The notes below the pieces were generated by a model. The model did not search any database. It was not told the origin of the DNA and saw nothing but the letters and a program-made list of their open reading frames with translations. From Parashewanella hymeniacidonis (GTDB lineage: Bacteria > Pseudomonadota > Gammaproteobacteria > Enterobacterales > Shewanellaceae), in contig NZ_JAFEUN010000001.1 of assembly GCF_016900895.1 (NCBI RefSeq), positions 60,124 through 124,123 of the forward strand: DNA of 64,000 nt, given 5' to 3'. Within the stretch, counting starts at the first letter, position 1. Every line of letters begins with the position of its first letter. The position numbers were made by a program, and so were the translations under genes. Positions 39,390 to 49,149 of the stretch are shown here, one piece after another.

Positions 39390-39431
39390 GCATAATGGGG
39401 TTATAAGTTAAAACTTATAACCCCATTATGC
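39390..39431. repeat. Perfect 42-bp palindrome
   Basis: GCATAATGGGGTTATAAGTT (39390-39409), two A, then its exact complement to 39431. It separates the stop of the phosphatase-superfamily gene (39448) from the effector-like gene and includes the upstream candidate start codon at 39393. There is no T-tract, so it is not a classic terminator; it may be an operator, an RNA hairpin controlling translation, or a terminator of unusual form. Confidence 0.85.
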
Positions 39432-39447
39432 CATGCTGAAAAGTTAA

Positions 39448-40590
39448 TTATTGTTTACTCTTACTACTTTGGTACTTGGATATGCTCAAAATTGGCTTAG
39501 CAGCAGTTTTATTAAAGTTGACCGAAGACTCACCCAATAAACTTAATGCCGTTGCTGCAATTTGGGATTGCTTAAGTTCATGCGTGGTTTTCATTTGTCC
39601 TAGATTTTGAATATCAGGCCCTATCGCAGCCATCCAAATATGCTCAGAGCCAACAATGCCATCAGGGAAATCTTTCTGTAGGCCTTTCATATAACCTGAA
39701 AGTGACTTTTTCGATGCGTGATGTTGCCAATCATTGAGGTTTGAACCACGCCCATGATCCGTCACAATTAATAAATTCGTTTTATTTTTATATTCAGGCA
39801 TGGACTGAAGTTGAGCCCATAGCTTTGCAATAAACTGGTCGGTACGATGAGCGGCTTCAATATAATGATCGTATCGACCATCGTGTGCGAAATCGTCAGT
39901 TTCACCATAGGAAATTGTTATTACTTTGGGTTTGTTTGTTTTCAGATACTCAAGCGCAAAGTTGTGGGTAAAGGTATCTAAACGAACAGTGGTCCAAGGA
40001 CTCGGTGTTTGCGCCTGTATTTGGTTTAAATATTTAGCCTTGTTTGTTAGCAGATACCCGAATGCATTATTAAAACCGGCATTAACATGAAGCTTGCTGC
40101 GCTCAACATTAAAAATATAAGGGAACACATCCCAGCTGCCAAAAACCGCAACGTGTTTGTAACCTTTCTCGTTTTGTAGCCATTCTAGAAAGCTCACTTC
40201 TGGATTATTTATTTTTTTATTTGAATTAAGCTTAGGGTTGGTGACGCCAGTAAATATTTCACTGTAACCAGGGTACGAAAAGTTCCATTGGTTAGCCACA
40301 GACATATTAGAGCCAATGTCTCGGTTACCAATAATCACACCTTGCTCTGCGATATCGGTCCATAAAAAAGGCATTAAGGTTTTACGTGCCTGCTTTGGTG
40401 GTTGGGTAAGCAAGCGTTTCATTAGCCCAGTTTTTGTTTTGGTATAAGTTTTATCATTAGCGATTTCTATTTGAGGGCCTCTAAATACATCTTGCCATCG
40501 GAGGCCGTCAATCGTTACTAGCACTAAATTATTTTGAGCAACCGAAGTAAAGCTGACAAAGCACATAATTAGGCTCAGGTAGCGTTTCAT
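39448..40590 (-). CDS. Alkaline-phosphatase-superfamily hydrolase
   Basis: A 380-residue exported protein (signal peptide MKRYLSLIMCFVSFTSVAQ). The core VLVTIDGLRWQDVFRG holds the first metal Asp, with the likely nucleophile region SNMSVANQWNFSYPGYSEIFTG and the distal metal sites in YGETDDFAHDGRYDHY and LLIVTDHGRGSNLNDWQHH. This resembles type I phosphodiesterase/nucleotide pyrophosphatase or phosphoglycerate-mutase-like phosphatases. It lies 113 bp after a TonB receptor gene in the same direction, with a terminator between, so expression is probably linked but partly uncoupled. Confidence 0.85.
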   Translation of the reverse strand: MKRYLSLIMCFVSFTSVAQNNLVLVTIDGLRWQDVFRGPQIEIANDKTYTKTKTGLMKRLLTQPPKQARKTLMPFLWTDIAEQGVIIGNRDIGSNMSVANQWNFSYPGYSEIFTGVTNPKLNSNKKINNPEVSFLEWLQNEKGYKHVAVFGSWDVFPYIFNVERSKLHVNAGFNNAFGYLLTNKAKYLNQIQAQTPSPWTTVRLDTFTHNFALEYLKTNKPKVITISYGETDDFAHDGRYDHYIEAAHRTDQFIAKLWAQLQSMPEYKNKTNLLIVTDHGRGSNLNDWQHHASKKSLSGYMKGLQKDFPDGIVGSEHIWMAAIGPDIQNLGQMKTTHELKQSQIAATALSLLGESSVNFNKTAAKPILSISKYQSSKSKQ

Positions 40591-40623
40591 CTCTTAATTC
40601 CTTTAAATTTGACTCAATGAAAT

Positions 40624-40654
40624 AAAAAAAGGGGCAAGAAAACATCCTTGCCCC
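40624..40654 (-). terminator. Rho-independent terminator after the TonB receptor gene
   Basis: On the reverse strand GGGGCAAG, an 8-nt loop, CTTGCCCC and seven T. It lies between the TonB receptor stop and the phosphatase start. Confidence 0.9.
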
Positions 40655-40703
40655 AAAGTCTAGGGAAATAGTATTGCGCTTTTATTGCGCCGCAATATAA
40701 TGT

Positions 40704-43001
40704 TTAGAACCTTAGATCTAAAGTTAATGCAGCAGTCTTTCCGGCTCCAATAAAGAAGGTTTCACCATTGCCTGTACCTGCTGCTAAATATTGCTCGTCA
40801 AATAAGTTATTGACCACAAACGATAGGTTTACAGCATCAATCGAGTTACTTTCGAAGTCCATGGCATAAGCTACACGTATATCTGTAAGGGTGTAGTCAT
40901 CGGCAGCCCCTTTATCACCGGTATATTTAGTCGATGATGAAATCGTTAAATCATCCATATGATAAGTGCCTGTAATAACCCACATTTCTTCGATTGAGTC
41001 GATTACTCGCTCACCTTTTGTGAAGCCAGGTGCATTCCCAACATACTCTGAATCATTATTGGTGTATGAGGCATAGAAGTTTAAGTCTTCAGTCGCATCC
41101 CAGTTCGCACTCACTTCAAGGCCTTGAGACTCAATACCACCCACATTCAAATAACTGCCATTTGTGCCAATGGTGTAGTTGATGCCATCGGTATCTGCAT
41201 TTGGTGCTAAGAAGGTAATGCGGTTATCAAATTCAATATGATAAAGCGTTGCTTGTAAGTTGAAGCTATCGGCACGGTAACGTAAACCCAGTTCAATATT
41301 ATCTGCAGTTTCAGGTTCAATATCAGTAAGTGCAGAAGCATCTCTTTCAAGAGCGGTATCTTTAATTGCAGCAAAGTTTTGGCTGTAACTACCAAATAAC
41401 TCCAATTCATCCGTAGCTTGGAATAAGATACCACCACTGAATAATACGTCTGAATCACTATTAACTTTTGCAGTTGTTTGACGTGTTGAGTGGTCAAACT
41501 TTTCTAAATCTACAAGGTACTGTTGTACCCCTAAGTTAATGGTGAAATCACCAAACGTCATTGTGTCTTGAATGAACCACTTAAAGGTCGTGGTATCAAA
41601 TGTGAGGGCGTACTGAGTCCAGTAAGGTGTCTGATCAAAGTGGTGATAAACACGAGCATCAATCACTTTGTGCCAGTCACGTGATTCATCACGTTTATTA
41701 TCTTCATACCAAATACCAGCCTTTAATGCATGATTATCAAGCTCTAGCTCAGCACTTGCCGTCAAACCGTTACGGCTTTTCTTGTAATGAGTGTGGCGGA
41801 ACGACATTACCGGAACGGCATCTCTTGGATAACATGCTGGGTGAAGTCCTGGCCCTGAATTCCAAGGCCACTCGTAGTTAGCTGTGCAACCCGCAGAAGG
41901 CGATAAAGGATTACCCGAACCATCGGTGAAGCCATAAGTTGACTCAATGCTGCCATATCGATCAGTTTGGATTCCGTTTTCGTCAACAGCGTTAACGAGA
42001 TAAGGTGGGATCCAATCGCCGCGGCCTTTGTTTCTATGATGATAAGGTGTTACTTGAATCGAAAAACTGTCTGTAGCTTGGTAATCAAATTTCAAGTAAG
42101 CAAAAGTGTTTTCACGCAGCGTTGACCAACCTTCAGCAAACATTTGATCAAGATGAGGCACACCTGTCCAATTCCAAGTTAGCTGATCCCAATCAGGCGT
42201 TTGATTAAACTGCTCAACACTAACACTGTTGTAGTTATCTTCATGCACATCGTTATAAGATATGCGGCCAGTTAAGGTAAAGTCGTCATTAATATCTGAT
42301 ACAAACTTAAGCTCAGCATGCTGATTGTTGAAGCCACCGTTTGAACCGCTGCCAATCCAACGTTTAGTTTCTGTATCTGCATAGCTGAGATAAGCGTAGG
42401 TGTTCTCGAAGATTTCGCCTGTCTCATGACGGGCAAAATACTGCTTAGCATCGTGGCTACCAGTGGTGTATTCAATCGTGGTTTCACGCTCCATTGACGG
42501 ATCTTTGGAGATGAAGTTGAACGTACCACCCAGAGCTTCCAGCGACGCTGAAGAAAGATCTGAAGTACCTTGGGTTACATCAACTGTCGCTAAATTTTGA
42601 ATTCCAATATAGCGGTTTGCTTTAGCACCACCACCGTAGTTCGAGTTACCATTTGGTAACCCGTCGATAGTCATACCAATTTGCTGTTGATTACTGTCAA
42701 TGGTAAAACCGCGCATGGTAATTGTTGTTGACCAATCGTCTCCACCAAAAGCGTCACCTTGATTAATGCTGATACCGGGTAAGTTGTTGATAGTATCGAG
42801 CACACTTGAAATAGGCGCTTTTTGTTCAATCATCACTTGGCTTGCGTTATTATTTGCTACAGCAATACGCTTGCCTGCAACCGTGATTTTTTCAATTTGA
42901 GAATCATCATCTTGCTTTGCAGCATCATCAGCAAAAGCAAGAGGTGAAAAAGCGAAATAAACAGCACTAGCCAAAACAGATTTTGCGAATGTTGAAGGCA
43001 T
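40704..43001 (-). CDS. TonB-dependent outer-membrane receptor
   Basis: About 765 residues from the ATG at 43001, which has GGGGAG upstream; the earlier start at 43043 has none. Signal peptide ending AFADDA, TonB-box-like QIEKITVAG, plug domain (VMIEQKAPISSVLDTINNLPGISINQGD and TMRGFTIDSNQQQIGMTIDGLP), then a long barrel ending in LTLDLRF with terminal Phe. The ligand is not evident. With two phosphatases downstream and a nuclease upstream, all on the reverse strand, uptake of an organic phosphorus compound is a reasonable guess. Confidence 0.93.
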   Translation of the reverse strand: MPSTFAKSVLASAVYFAFSPLAFADDAAKQDDDSQIEKITVAGKRIAVANNNASQVMIEQKAPISSVLDTINNLPGISINQGDAFGGDDWSTTITMRGFTIDSNQQQIGMTIDGLPNGNSNYGGGAKANRYIGIQNLATVDVTQGTSDLSSASLEALGGTFNFISKDPSMERETTIEYTTGSHDAKQYFARHETGEIFENTYAYLSYADTETKRWIGSGSNGGFNNQHAELKFVSDINDDFTLTGRISYNDVHEDNYNSVSVEQFNQTPDWDQLTWNWTGVPHLDQMFAEGWSTLRENTFAYLKFDYQATDSFSIQVTPYHHRNKGRGDWIPPYLVNAVDENGIQTDRYGSIESTYGFTDGSGNPLSPSAGCTANYEWPWNSGPGLHPACYPRDAVPVMSFRHTHYKKSRNGLTASAELELDNHALKAGIWYEDNKRDESRDWHKVIDARVYHHFDQTPYWTQYALTFDTTTFKWFIQDTMTFGDFTINLGVQQYLVDLEKFDHSTRQTTAKVNSDSDVLFSGGILFQATDELELFGSYSQNFAAIKDTALERDASALTDIEPETADNIELGLRYRADSFNLQATLYHIEFDNRITFLAPNADTDGINYTIGTNGSYLNVGGIESQGLEVSANWDATEDLNFYASYTNNDSEYVGNAPGFTKGERVIDSIEEMWVITGTYHMDDLTISSSTKYTGDKGAADDYTLTDIRVAYAMDFESNSIDAVNLSFVVNNLFDEQYLAAGTGNGETFFIGAGKTAALTLDLRF

Positions 43002-43156
43002 GGTTCTCCCCACCAGGTAATTAATTATTATCAACGGCGGCAAGTTTAGGGGAGGTATGTTGCAAATATGTTTAGTTAAAATGATGCTTGAGTGAAGAAA
43101 AAATGAACGAATTAAAACGAGGCTCTTTTACAAAAACATATTAAGAGCCAAAAGTT

Positions 43157-43939
43157 TTAACCAAAAATCTTATTTAGCTTTTCTGCTAATCGAACTCCAG
43201 CTTGTTGTAGTCTTCGGTTCAATGTAGGCATTGCTTGGTACATGTAGGTATATGACAAGTCATACACGCCATTTTTTTTCGGGGGTAAATTTCCATAAAC
43301 AATATTTCTACATGCCACAGATTCTTTAGCCCAATCAACGTATGAAGATATACTCCATTGTGTAATTTCTTGGTTCGTAGGCTTTAAAAACGTCGCGTAT
43401 TCTTCGTAGGACAAATTTTGAGCATTAATCATTCCAGAGTCCCATACAGCATGGAGATCACTTGGGTGACCCAAAAAATCTACTTTTATGCTATTTCCAC
43501 CATGATCAGAAGCGTAACCAGCATGAAGAGGCTGGTGTATATCCCCTACAAGGTGAACATAAAAAGCGAGTGCTTGCCAGCGCTGCTCTGCGGTTAACTC
43601 TTTTCTATGGAGCAGTTTTTTTTCAAAATAGGGGAGGGCTTGAATGACGTTGGCTGGTTCGCCACTGGCTTTTTGTTGGTAAATATTTGAAGCATATTTA
43701 GCATTTATATAATGCCAAATTAGAGTGTGCTTCCAAGCTGGAGAAGGGCGAACATCGTCGGGGAAAGTCGCAAGCTTAGCAAGTGGATAGCCTTCAGTTA
43801 TTTTCAAAATAGCTTGTTTGGCTTCTTGTGTAAGTAATTGCTGTGCGATTTGAGCCACGATTCTGTGGCCTGTGTGACCAAATGCGAATGACTGAGAGGA
43901 AAAGAGTACAGTAAATAATAAGATGAGAACTTTCTTCAT
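43157..43939 (-). CDS. S1/P1-type single-strand nuclease
   Basis: About 260 residues. Signal peptide (KKVLILLFTVLFSSQSFA) then FGHTGHRIVAQIAQ; the mature N-terminus normally is Trp and acts as a zinc ligand through its backbone, here it would be Phe. The three-zinc ligands are recognisable: DDVRPS, HTLIWHYIN, FYVHLVGDIHQPLHAGY and GGNSIKVDF followed by LHAVWDSGM. It degrades single-stranded DNA/RNA outside the cytoplasm and fits nucleic-acid phosphorus scavenging with the neighbouring genes. ATG at 43939 after AGG. Confidence 0.88.
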   Translation of the reverse strand: MKKVLILLFTVLFSSQSFAFGHTGHRIVAQIAQQLLTQEAKQAILKITEGYPLAKLATFPDDVRPSPAWKHTLIWHYINAKYASNIYQQKASGEPANVIQALPYFEKKLLHRKELTAEQRWQALAFYVHLVGDIHQPLHAGYASDHGGNSIKVDFLGHPSDLHAVWDSGMINAQNLSYEEYATFLKPTNQEITQWSISSYVDWAKESVACRNIVYGNLPPKKNGVYDLSYTYMYQAMPTLNRRLQQAGVRLAEKLNKIFG

Positions 43940-44267
43940 CAAGAACCTGCCTAAAAATATGATTTATGAATAAATATAGTCTTTAAAATTTAAATCGCTT
44001 TACATATAAGACGACATAAGCCAATCGAGGGGCTAATTTGTATGTGGAAGTAAAATACACTCACAGTACCTGCATGTTGTGCGCTCGTAAGATTAAGGTA
44101 TTAAGTACTGGAAAATGAAAGTTGATAATAAAGGATATTTAGAGTTCATAACAGAATGGTAAATAAATCTTAATTTAACGTTAATCTTCTCACATTATAA
44201 ATAAAAGCACTGACTCAGTAAGGGGGGATAAAAATAGAGGGTGTTGGGTTTCTGAGAGGGATTAAAA

Positions 44268-44297
44268 CAAAAAAGCCTGCTATTGCAGGCTCTTATG
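44268..44297 (-). terminator. Terminator downstream of the tRNA fragment
   Basis: Reverse strand AGCCTGCAATAGCAGGCT followed by six T and more T-rich sequence. It lies just past the CCA end of the tRNA fragment, as a genuine tRNA terminator would. Confidence 0.9.
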
Positions 44298-44308
44298 TAG
44301 GAATTTGA

Positions 44309-44353
44309 TGGTGGCCCCTCACAGACTTGAACTGTGGACCTGACGATTATGAG
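44309..44353 (-). pseudogene. 3' fragment of a tRNA-Ile2 (CAT)-type gene, possible attachment-site scar
   Basis: Reverse strand reads CTCATAATCG (anticodon loop and 3' stem), then a T-arm CACAG-TTCAAGT-CTGTG, the acceptor side AGGGGCC, discriminator A and CCA. This matches the 3' half of tRNA-Ile2, whose 5' end should read GGCCCCT. The 5' half is missing; upstream sequence does not pair with the stem. A 3' tRNA half next to its own terminator is what remains at one end of an integrated element, or after a deletion. Confidence 0.75.
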
Positions 44354-44953
44354 ACCTTTCACATAGAGTTAATAATTGTTACTTATTGTAATTAGCTGTT
44401 AATAGTTTCATTATACATTTCATGCGGTTATTGCCTCGTTGAGACCTCTGTTGCTAAATTTATTTAACCTTATTAGAGCCTTATGATTTCGGCTCATGGT
44501 AGCGCAGAGGCAGCACAGAGATGATAACCACTAGTTTAAAGCTTACTGAATCAGCCATTGATAAATTTTTTACTATTTGAGCGTTTATCAGTTCAAGGCG
44601 TGAGCAGTGAGGCTTAGTCATCTAAGTGAGCTGTTCACAACACGGAACTGTGAACGCTTAAAAGCATCGGAGACAGCGTAAATTGGTCGCTCTTTCAAAA
44701 TAAAAGGTGCTGCGTTATCGTTTGCTTATTTGGAAACGAAGTAACGACAGTTTTGTCTGTCGATAATAACCAAACCTCACAAGCTCTGCCTTGCATAAAG
44801 TAACCAATTTATCGCTGCAAAAATAATCACGAAAGATCAACAGACCCTAGACTCATTCTATTAGTTTGAGGTGGTTGTGCAGTTATCTTCAATACCCACT
44901 CAATTTGAATATTGCGATTGTTCTGAGAAAGCGAGGGTTATGATTACTAACTT
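44354..44953. other. Gene-free stretch with a possible degenerate inverted-repeat element
   Basis: I see no convincing gene here. A right end resembling element family B (AAAGATCAACAGACCC ending at 44847, followed by TA) is present, and CTTAGTCATCTAAGTGAGCT near 44610 resembles an internal part of that family, but no matching left end is found. It is probably a decayed relative. Confidence 0.35.
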
Positions 44954-45452
44954 ATGGGGGGCCAAGCCTTGCCTAAGATAGAGCCAATTAAAAAATATCA
45001 ATTTAGAGCTTTATCCCAACCTAAGCTTAACACTAATAGTCAACTCGAATATCTGAGTACTGCTACGTGTTGTACTGACTTCCCGAGAAGGGCAATAGTT
45101 TGGAAGCCGAATGACCTAAATTCGAAGGATATACCCATGATACTTGAAGATGCATGTTTCAGGACTTTTTCAGCGCCAATTCTTTGAGGCGCATTAGCGA
45201 AGGAATATCGGGATTCTTTCGAGCTAATGTAACAAAGAAGAATTGGCGCTGAGAAGTCCACGCAGTGCGAGTTGCACAGCTTGCTACTCTTCGTTGCCAG
45301 TGCTAACAATAGCTCACTATTGTCGCACACTGTCGCCTTGATTAACAAGTTGTGCATTCTCGCTGAAATCGAGCATCTTCAGGTATCATGGGTATAAAAG
45401 GGTGAGCCAGTTACCTGTTAAGCAATATGATTCGTTCCTTACCAGTAAATAA
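44954..45452 (+). pseudogene. Small reading frame interrupted by element A copy 2
   Basis: A frame starting MGGQALPKIEPIKKYQFRAL at 44954 runs into the element at 45132. If the element and one TA are removed, it continues in the same register for 19 more codons (KRVSQLPVKQYDSFLTSK after ...NDLNSKD) to a TAA at 45450, about 78 residues. No ribosome site is clear and the family is unknown, so it may be a fragment or a chance frame. Confidence 0.3.
45132..45394 (+). mobile_element. Inverted-repeat element family A, copy 2 (263 bp)
   Basis: Same terminal repeats as at 14692 and 57400 (TACCCATGATACTTGAAG at the left end, complement of TACCCATGATACCTGAAG at the right), flanked by TA at 45130-45131 and 45395-45396. 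Internal hairpin AGCGCCAATTCTT with its complement AAGAATTGGCGCT. Orientation as copy 3, opposite to copy 1. Confidence 0.88.
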
Positions 45453-45686
45453 CGATTTTTTGTTTTAGTTTAAAAAGTTCGCCAAATACCAGTATTAAGA
45501 TCATGAAATTGCTGAATACTAAAAGAAACTTGTGCACTTGGTGTAACGCTGTTGACACTCTCAACTTGGTAGTTTTAAGGCAAACCGCAATTGATTTAGA
45601 AGAATCATTAGGGAGTTATTTTGAACCTGTATTATGATGTTTTCACAAGTAATATATTACAAAAACAAGTATCTCTTAATTTCTCA

Positions 45687-45715
45687 CTTGAAACTATTAA
45701 AAGCTCCCCCATCTA
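45687..45715 (+). promoter_or_regulatory. Sigma-32 heat-shock promoter of clpB
   Basis: CTTGAAA, a 13-bp spacer, then CCCCATCTA, an essentially perfect match to the sigma-32 consensus, 80 bp upstream of the clpB start. Confidence 0.93.
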
Positions 45716-45794
45716 TTAAGCATATAAGGCTCAAAGTTTGAGCTAGACTTCATTGTGATGTGTAAACCTACTTTTCTGGGTTTCAGGAGGCTAT

Positions 45795-48368
45795 ATGCGA
45801 CTCGATAGGATGACCACTAAATTCCAACAGGCGCTTTCAGATGCTCAGTCACTGGCGCTGGGTAAAGATCACCAATATATCGAACCAGTTCATTTAATGT
45901 CGTCTTTATTAAATCAAGACGGTACAACCATTGCTCCACTGCTTACAGAAGCAGGCATCAACGTTAAAAATTTACGTTCAGGGTTATCGAAAGAATTAGA
46001 ACGTTTTCCTGTGGTAGAAGGAACAGGTGGTGATGTTCAGCTCTCTCAGGCTTCGGGACGAGTGCTTAATTTGTGCGATAAGATGGCGCAAAAGCGACAA
46101 GATAAGTTTATTTCGAGCGAACTGTTTGTATTAGCTGCGTTAGAAGCCAATGATGCTTTAACGAAACTATTAAAAGATAACGGTGCAACGAAAGATAAAT
46201 TAGAAAAAACCATTGAGCAGTTTAGAGGTGGTAAAAACGTGGACGATGCTAATGCAGAAGATCAACGTCAAGCGCTAAAGAAGTATACGGTAGATCTAAC
46301 GGAGCGTGCAGAGCAAGGAAAACTTGATCCTGTCATCGGTCGTGACGAAGAAATTCGACGAACTGTACAAGTATTGCAGCGCCGAACCAAAAATAATCCT
46401 GTGCTCATAGGTGAACCTGGTGTTGGTAAAACAGCAATTGTTGAGGGGCTAGCGCAACGTATCGTCAATGGCGAGGTGCCAGAGGGCATTAAAAATAAAC
46501 GTGTATTATCACTGGATATGGGGTCACTCATTGCTGGTGCAAAATATCGAGGTGAATTTGAAGAACGGTTGAAGGCGGTATTGAGCGAGTTGTCTCAGCA
46601 GGAAGGGCAAATCATCTTGTTTATTGATGAGCTTCATACCATGGTCGGTGCAGGTAAAACTGACGGCGCTATGGATGCAGGCAATATGCTTAAGCCTGCA
46701 TTAGCGCGTGGTGAACTGCATTGTGTTGGTGCAACGACGTTAGATGAATATCGTCAATACATCGAAAAAGATGCCGCTCTTGAGCGTCGATTCCAAAAAG
46801 TGTTGGTTGAAGAACCAAATGTAGAGTCTACAGTAGCGATTCTGCGTGGCCTAAAAGAACGTTACGAACTGCATCATCATGTAGAGATTACTGATCCCGC
46901 TATTGTGGCTGCAGCAACCATGTCGCATCGCTACATTTCAGACAGAAAACTGCCTGATAAAGCGATTGATTTGATTGATGAGGCTGCGTCATCTATCCGT
47001 ATGCAAATGGATTCGAAACCAGAGCCTTTAGATCGACTGGAGCGACGAGCAATTCAACTTAAGCTTGAAGAGCAAGCACTCATTAAAGAAAAAGATGACG
47101 CTAGTGCGAAACGTCTTGAGGACTTAAGAGCTACTTTAAATGAAGTTGAGCGTGAAGTCGCTGAGCTGAATGAAGTATGGCATTCAGAAAAGGCTGCATT
47201 GGCAGGTACACAGCATATTAAGGCTGATTTAGAACAAGCAAGACATGATTTGGAAGTCGCACGACGAGCCAGTGATTTGACCCGAATGTCTGAACTGCAA
47301 TACGGTAAAATTCCTGAGTTAGAAAAGCAACTCGATCTAGCGTCACAAGCTGAAATGCAAGACATGACTCTGCTTAGAAACAAAGTGACAGATGTTGAAA
47401 TTGCAGAGGTACTTTCAAAAGCAACAGGTATCCCTGTGGCCAAAATGCTTGAAGGCGAAAAAGAAAAACTGCTGCAAATGGAAGATGCTCTACATAAGCG
47501 AGTGATCGGCCAAAACGAAGCTGTAGAAGCTGTAGCTAATTCAATTCGTCGTAGCCGAGCGGGTTTGTCTGACCCTAATCGCCCAATCGGCTCATTCTTA
47601 TTTTTAGGCCCTACAGGTGTAGGTAAGACTGAGCTGTGTAAATCGTTAGCAACGTTTTTGTTCGATACTGAATCAGCATTGGTTCGCATTGATATGTCTG
47701 AGTTTATGGAGAAGCATTCTGTTGCTCGTTTGGTTGGAGCGCCTCCGGGATATGTGGGGTACGAAGAGGGCGGTTATTTAACAGAATCTGTAAGACGTAA
47801 GCCGTATTCTGTGATTTTGCTGGATGAAGTTGAAAAAGCACATCCAGATGTGTTTAATATCTTACTTCAAGTATTAGATGATGGGCGTTTAACGGATGGG
47901 CAAGGCCGCACGGTCGACTTTAGAAACACCGTTGTGATAATGACCTCAAACTTAGGCTCGGATATCATTCAAGAACATGCCGCGTCATTAAATTATGATG
48001 AAATGAAAGAAGCGGTAATGGGCGTTGTGGGTCAGAACTTTCGACCGGAATTTTTGAATCGGATTGATGAAACAGTGGTGTTCCATTCATTAGCTCAAGA
48101 GCATATTAGGCATATTGCGAGCATTCAAATTGGTAATTTACGTAAGCGCTTGGCTGATCGAGATTACGAACTTGAATTGAGCGAAGAAGCGTTAGATTTA
48201 ATTGCAGATGCAGGGTTCGATCCTGTCTATGGTGCCAGACCATTAAAACGTACTATTCAAACAGAGATCGAGAATCCATTAGCGCAACAGATCCTCCAAG
48301 GTAAGTTGTTGCCAGGTAAGTCTATAAAAGTAATTAAAAGTAAATCTAGTCTTGTATTTTCTCAATAA
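45795..48368 (+). CDS. clpB: Chaperone disaggregase ClpB
   Basis: An 857-residue AAA+ hexameric disaggregase working with DnaK. The N-domain begins [18 protein letters not shown]; first ATPase Walker [14 protein letters not shown] and Walker [16 protein letters not shown] with the pore loop [13 protein letters not shown]; a long coiled-coil M-domain (about residues 410-530); second ATPase [14 protein letters not shown] with pore-loop GYVGYEEGG. The start follows AGGAGG. A sigma-32 promoter lies upstream and a hairpin terminator downstream, so it is a monocistronic heat-shock gene. Confidence 0.98.
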   Translation: MRLDRMTTKFQQALSDAQSLALGKDHQYIEPVHLMSSLLNQDGTTIAPLLTEAGINVKNLRSGLSKELERFPVVEGTGGDVQLSQASGRVLNLCDKMAQKRQDKFISSELFVLAALEANDALTKLLKDNGATKDKLEKTIEQFRGGKNVDDANAEDQRQALKKYTVDLTERAEQGKLDPVIGRDEEIRRTVQVLQRRTKNNPVLIGEPGVGKTAIVEGLAQRIVNGEVPEGIKNKRVLSLDMGSLIAGAKYRGEFEERLKAVLSELSQQEGQIILFIDELHTMVGAGKTDGAMDAGNMLKPALARGELHCVGATTLDEYRQYIEKDAALERRFQKVLVEEPNVESTVAILRGLKERYELHHHVEITDPAIVAAATMSHRYISDRKLPDKAIDLIDEAASSIRMQMDSKPEPLDRLERRAIQLKLEEQALIKEKDDASAKRLEDLRATLNEVEREVAELNEVWHSEKAALAGTQHIKADLEQARHDLEVARRASDLTRMSELQYGKIPELEKQLDLASQAEMQDMTLLRNKVTDVEIAEVLSKATGIPVAKMLEGEKEKLLQMEDALHKRVIGQNEAVEAVANSIRRSRAGLSDPNRPIGSFLFLGPTGVGKTELCKSLATFLFDTESALVRIDMSEFMEKHSVARLVGAPPGYVGYEEGGYLTESVRRKPYSVILLDEVEKAHPDVFNILLQVLDDGRLTDGQGRTVDFRNTVVIMTSNLGSDIIQEHAASLNYDEMKEAVMGVVGQNFRPEFLNRIDETVVFHSLAQEHIRHIASIQIGNLRKRLADRDYELELSEEALDLIADAGFDPVYGARPLKRTIQTEIENPLAQQILQGKLLPGKSIKVIKSKSSLVFSQ

Positions 48369-48380
48369 ATAGTAAATCGA

Positions 48381-48411
48381 ATGCTAGTGTTTACCTGATA
48401 AACACTAGCAT
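48381..48411 (+). terminator. Terminator after clpB
   Basis: ATGCTAGTGTTTA and its exact complement separated by five bases, followed by TTTAAATTAA. Strong stem, weak T-tract, 13 bp past the clpB stop. Confidence 0.75.
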
Positions 48412-48643
48412 TTAAATTAATGCATTTATAAATTAAACTCTCTACTCAAATATGCCGTTTCATTCGTTTTAAAATTAATAATAGTTAACGTTTGATTTAT
48501 ATGTATTTGTATATTAAGAAATATACGGTTCATCAGTTTATCGATTCATGTTTGAGATAAATAAATAAGTGGTGTATAAAAATAGTTCACCAAACGACTT
48601 AATTAAGTTGATTAGTTCGAATAAAATAGTAACAAAGGAAGTT

Positions 48644-49138
48644 ATGAGTAACGTGCAAATTCGTCATTCGACAGAAGCTGATATCCCTGCAATCGTTGGT
48701 CTGTATAAGCAAAAAAGTGTTTATGCCAATACGCTGCAACATCCTTATCCAAATTTGACCTATTGGACTCGCCGCCTATCTAATTTGCCTGAGGGTAATT
48801 ATAGTCTTGTTGCGGAAATTGATGGCAAGGTTGTTGGCCAGTTGGGCATGGAAGTTTGCTCTAGACCAAGACGTAAGCACATTGCAAATTTAGGTATGGG
48901 CGTTTGTGAATCAACCAGACGAAAAGGTGTTGGAAAAGCATTACTGAAAGCGGCGTTAGAACTCGCACATAATTGGTTGGCCGTTACTCGTGTAGAACTT
49001 GAAGTTTACACCGATAATCATGCAGGCATAAATTTATACGAAAGCTGTGGCTTTGTGATTGAGGGACAAATGAAGCATTACGCTTTTCGTGATGGTGCTT
49101 ATATAGATGCTTATTTAATGGCGCATATGGCTTCATGA
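48644..49138 (+). CDS. GNAT-family N-acetyltransferase
   Basis: 164 residues from the ATG at 48644, preceded by AAGGAAG; the frame could extend to 48569 but without a ribosome site. Acetyl-CoA loop ANLGMGVCESTRRKGVGKAL and C-terminal VELEVYTDNHAGINLYESCG, then FVIEGQMKHYAFRDGAYIDA, closely resembling PhnO/YhhY-type enzymes acting on small amines or amino acids. The substrate is unknown. Confidence 0.9.
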   Translation: MSNVQIRHSTEADIPAIVGLYKQKSVYANTLQHPYPNLTYWTRRLSNLPEGNYSLVAEIDGKVVGQLGMEVCSRPRRKHIANLGMGVCESTRRKGVGKALLKAALELAHNWLAVTRVELEVYTDNHAGINLYESCGFVIEGQMKHYAFRDGAYIDAYLMAHMAS

Positions 49139-49149
49139 ACATTGAAAAC

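Noticed and set aside
40704..43100. Pho box or Fur box upstream of the TonB receptor gene
   Set aside because: No CTGTCAT-type direct repeats or GATAATGAT-type palindrome could be found by eye in the upstream region.
36000..43950. A single horizontally acquired island covering the effector-like and phosphatase genes
   Set aside because: There is no integrase, direct repeat or clear composition change at both ends; only the tRNA fragment at 44.3 kb is island-like, and its orientation places the lost element on the other side.
43943..44267. A gene between the S1/P1 nuclease gene and the tRNA fragment
   Set aside because: All frames are short and A/T-rich with frequent stops, no ribosome site, and no protein-like stretch; it probably holds only the nuclease promoter.
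45453..45686. Small frames upstream of the clpB heat-shock promoter
   Set aside because: Fragments such as one starting MKLLNTKRNLCTWCN near 45503 have no matching features or length to support a gene; left unannotated.
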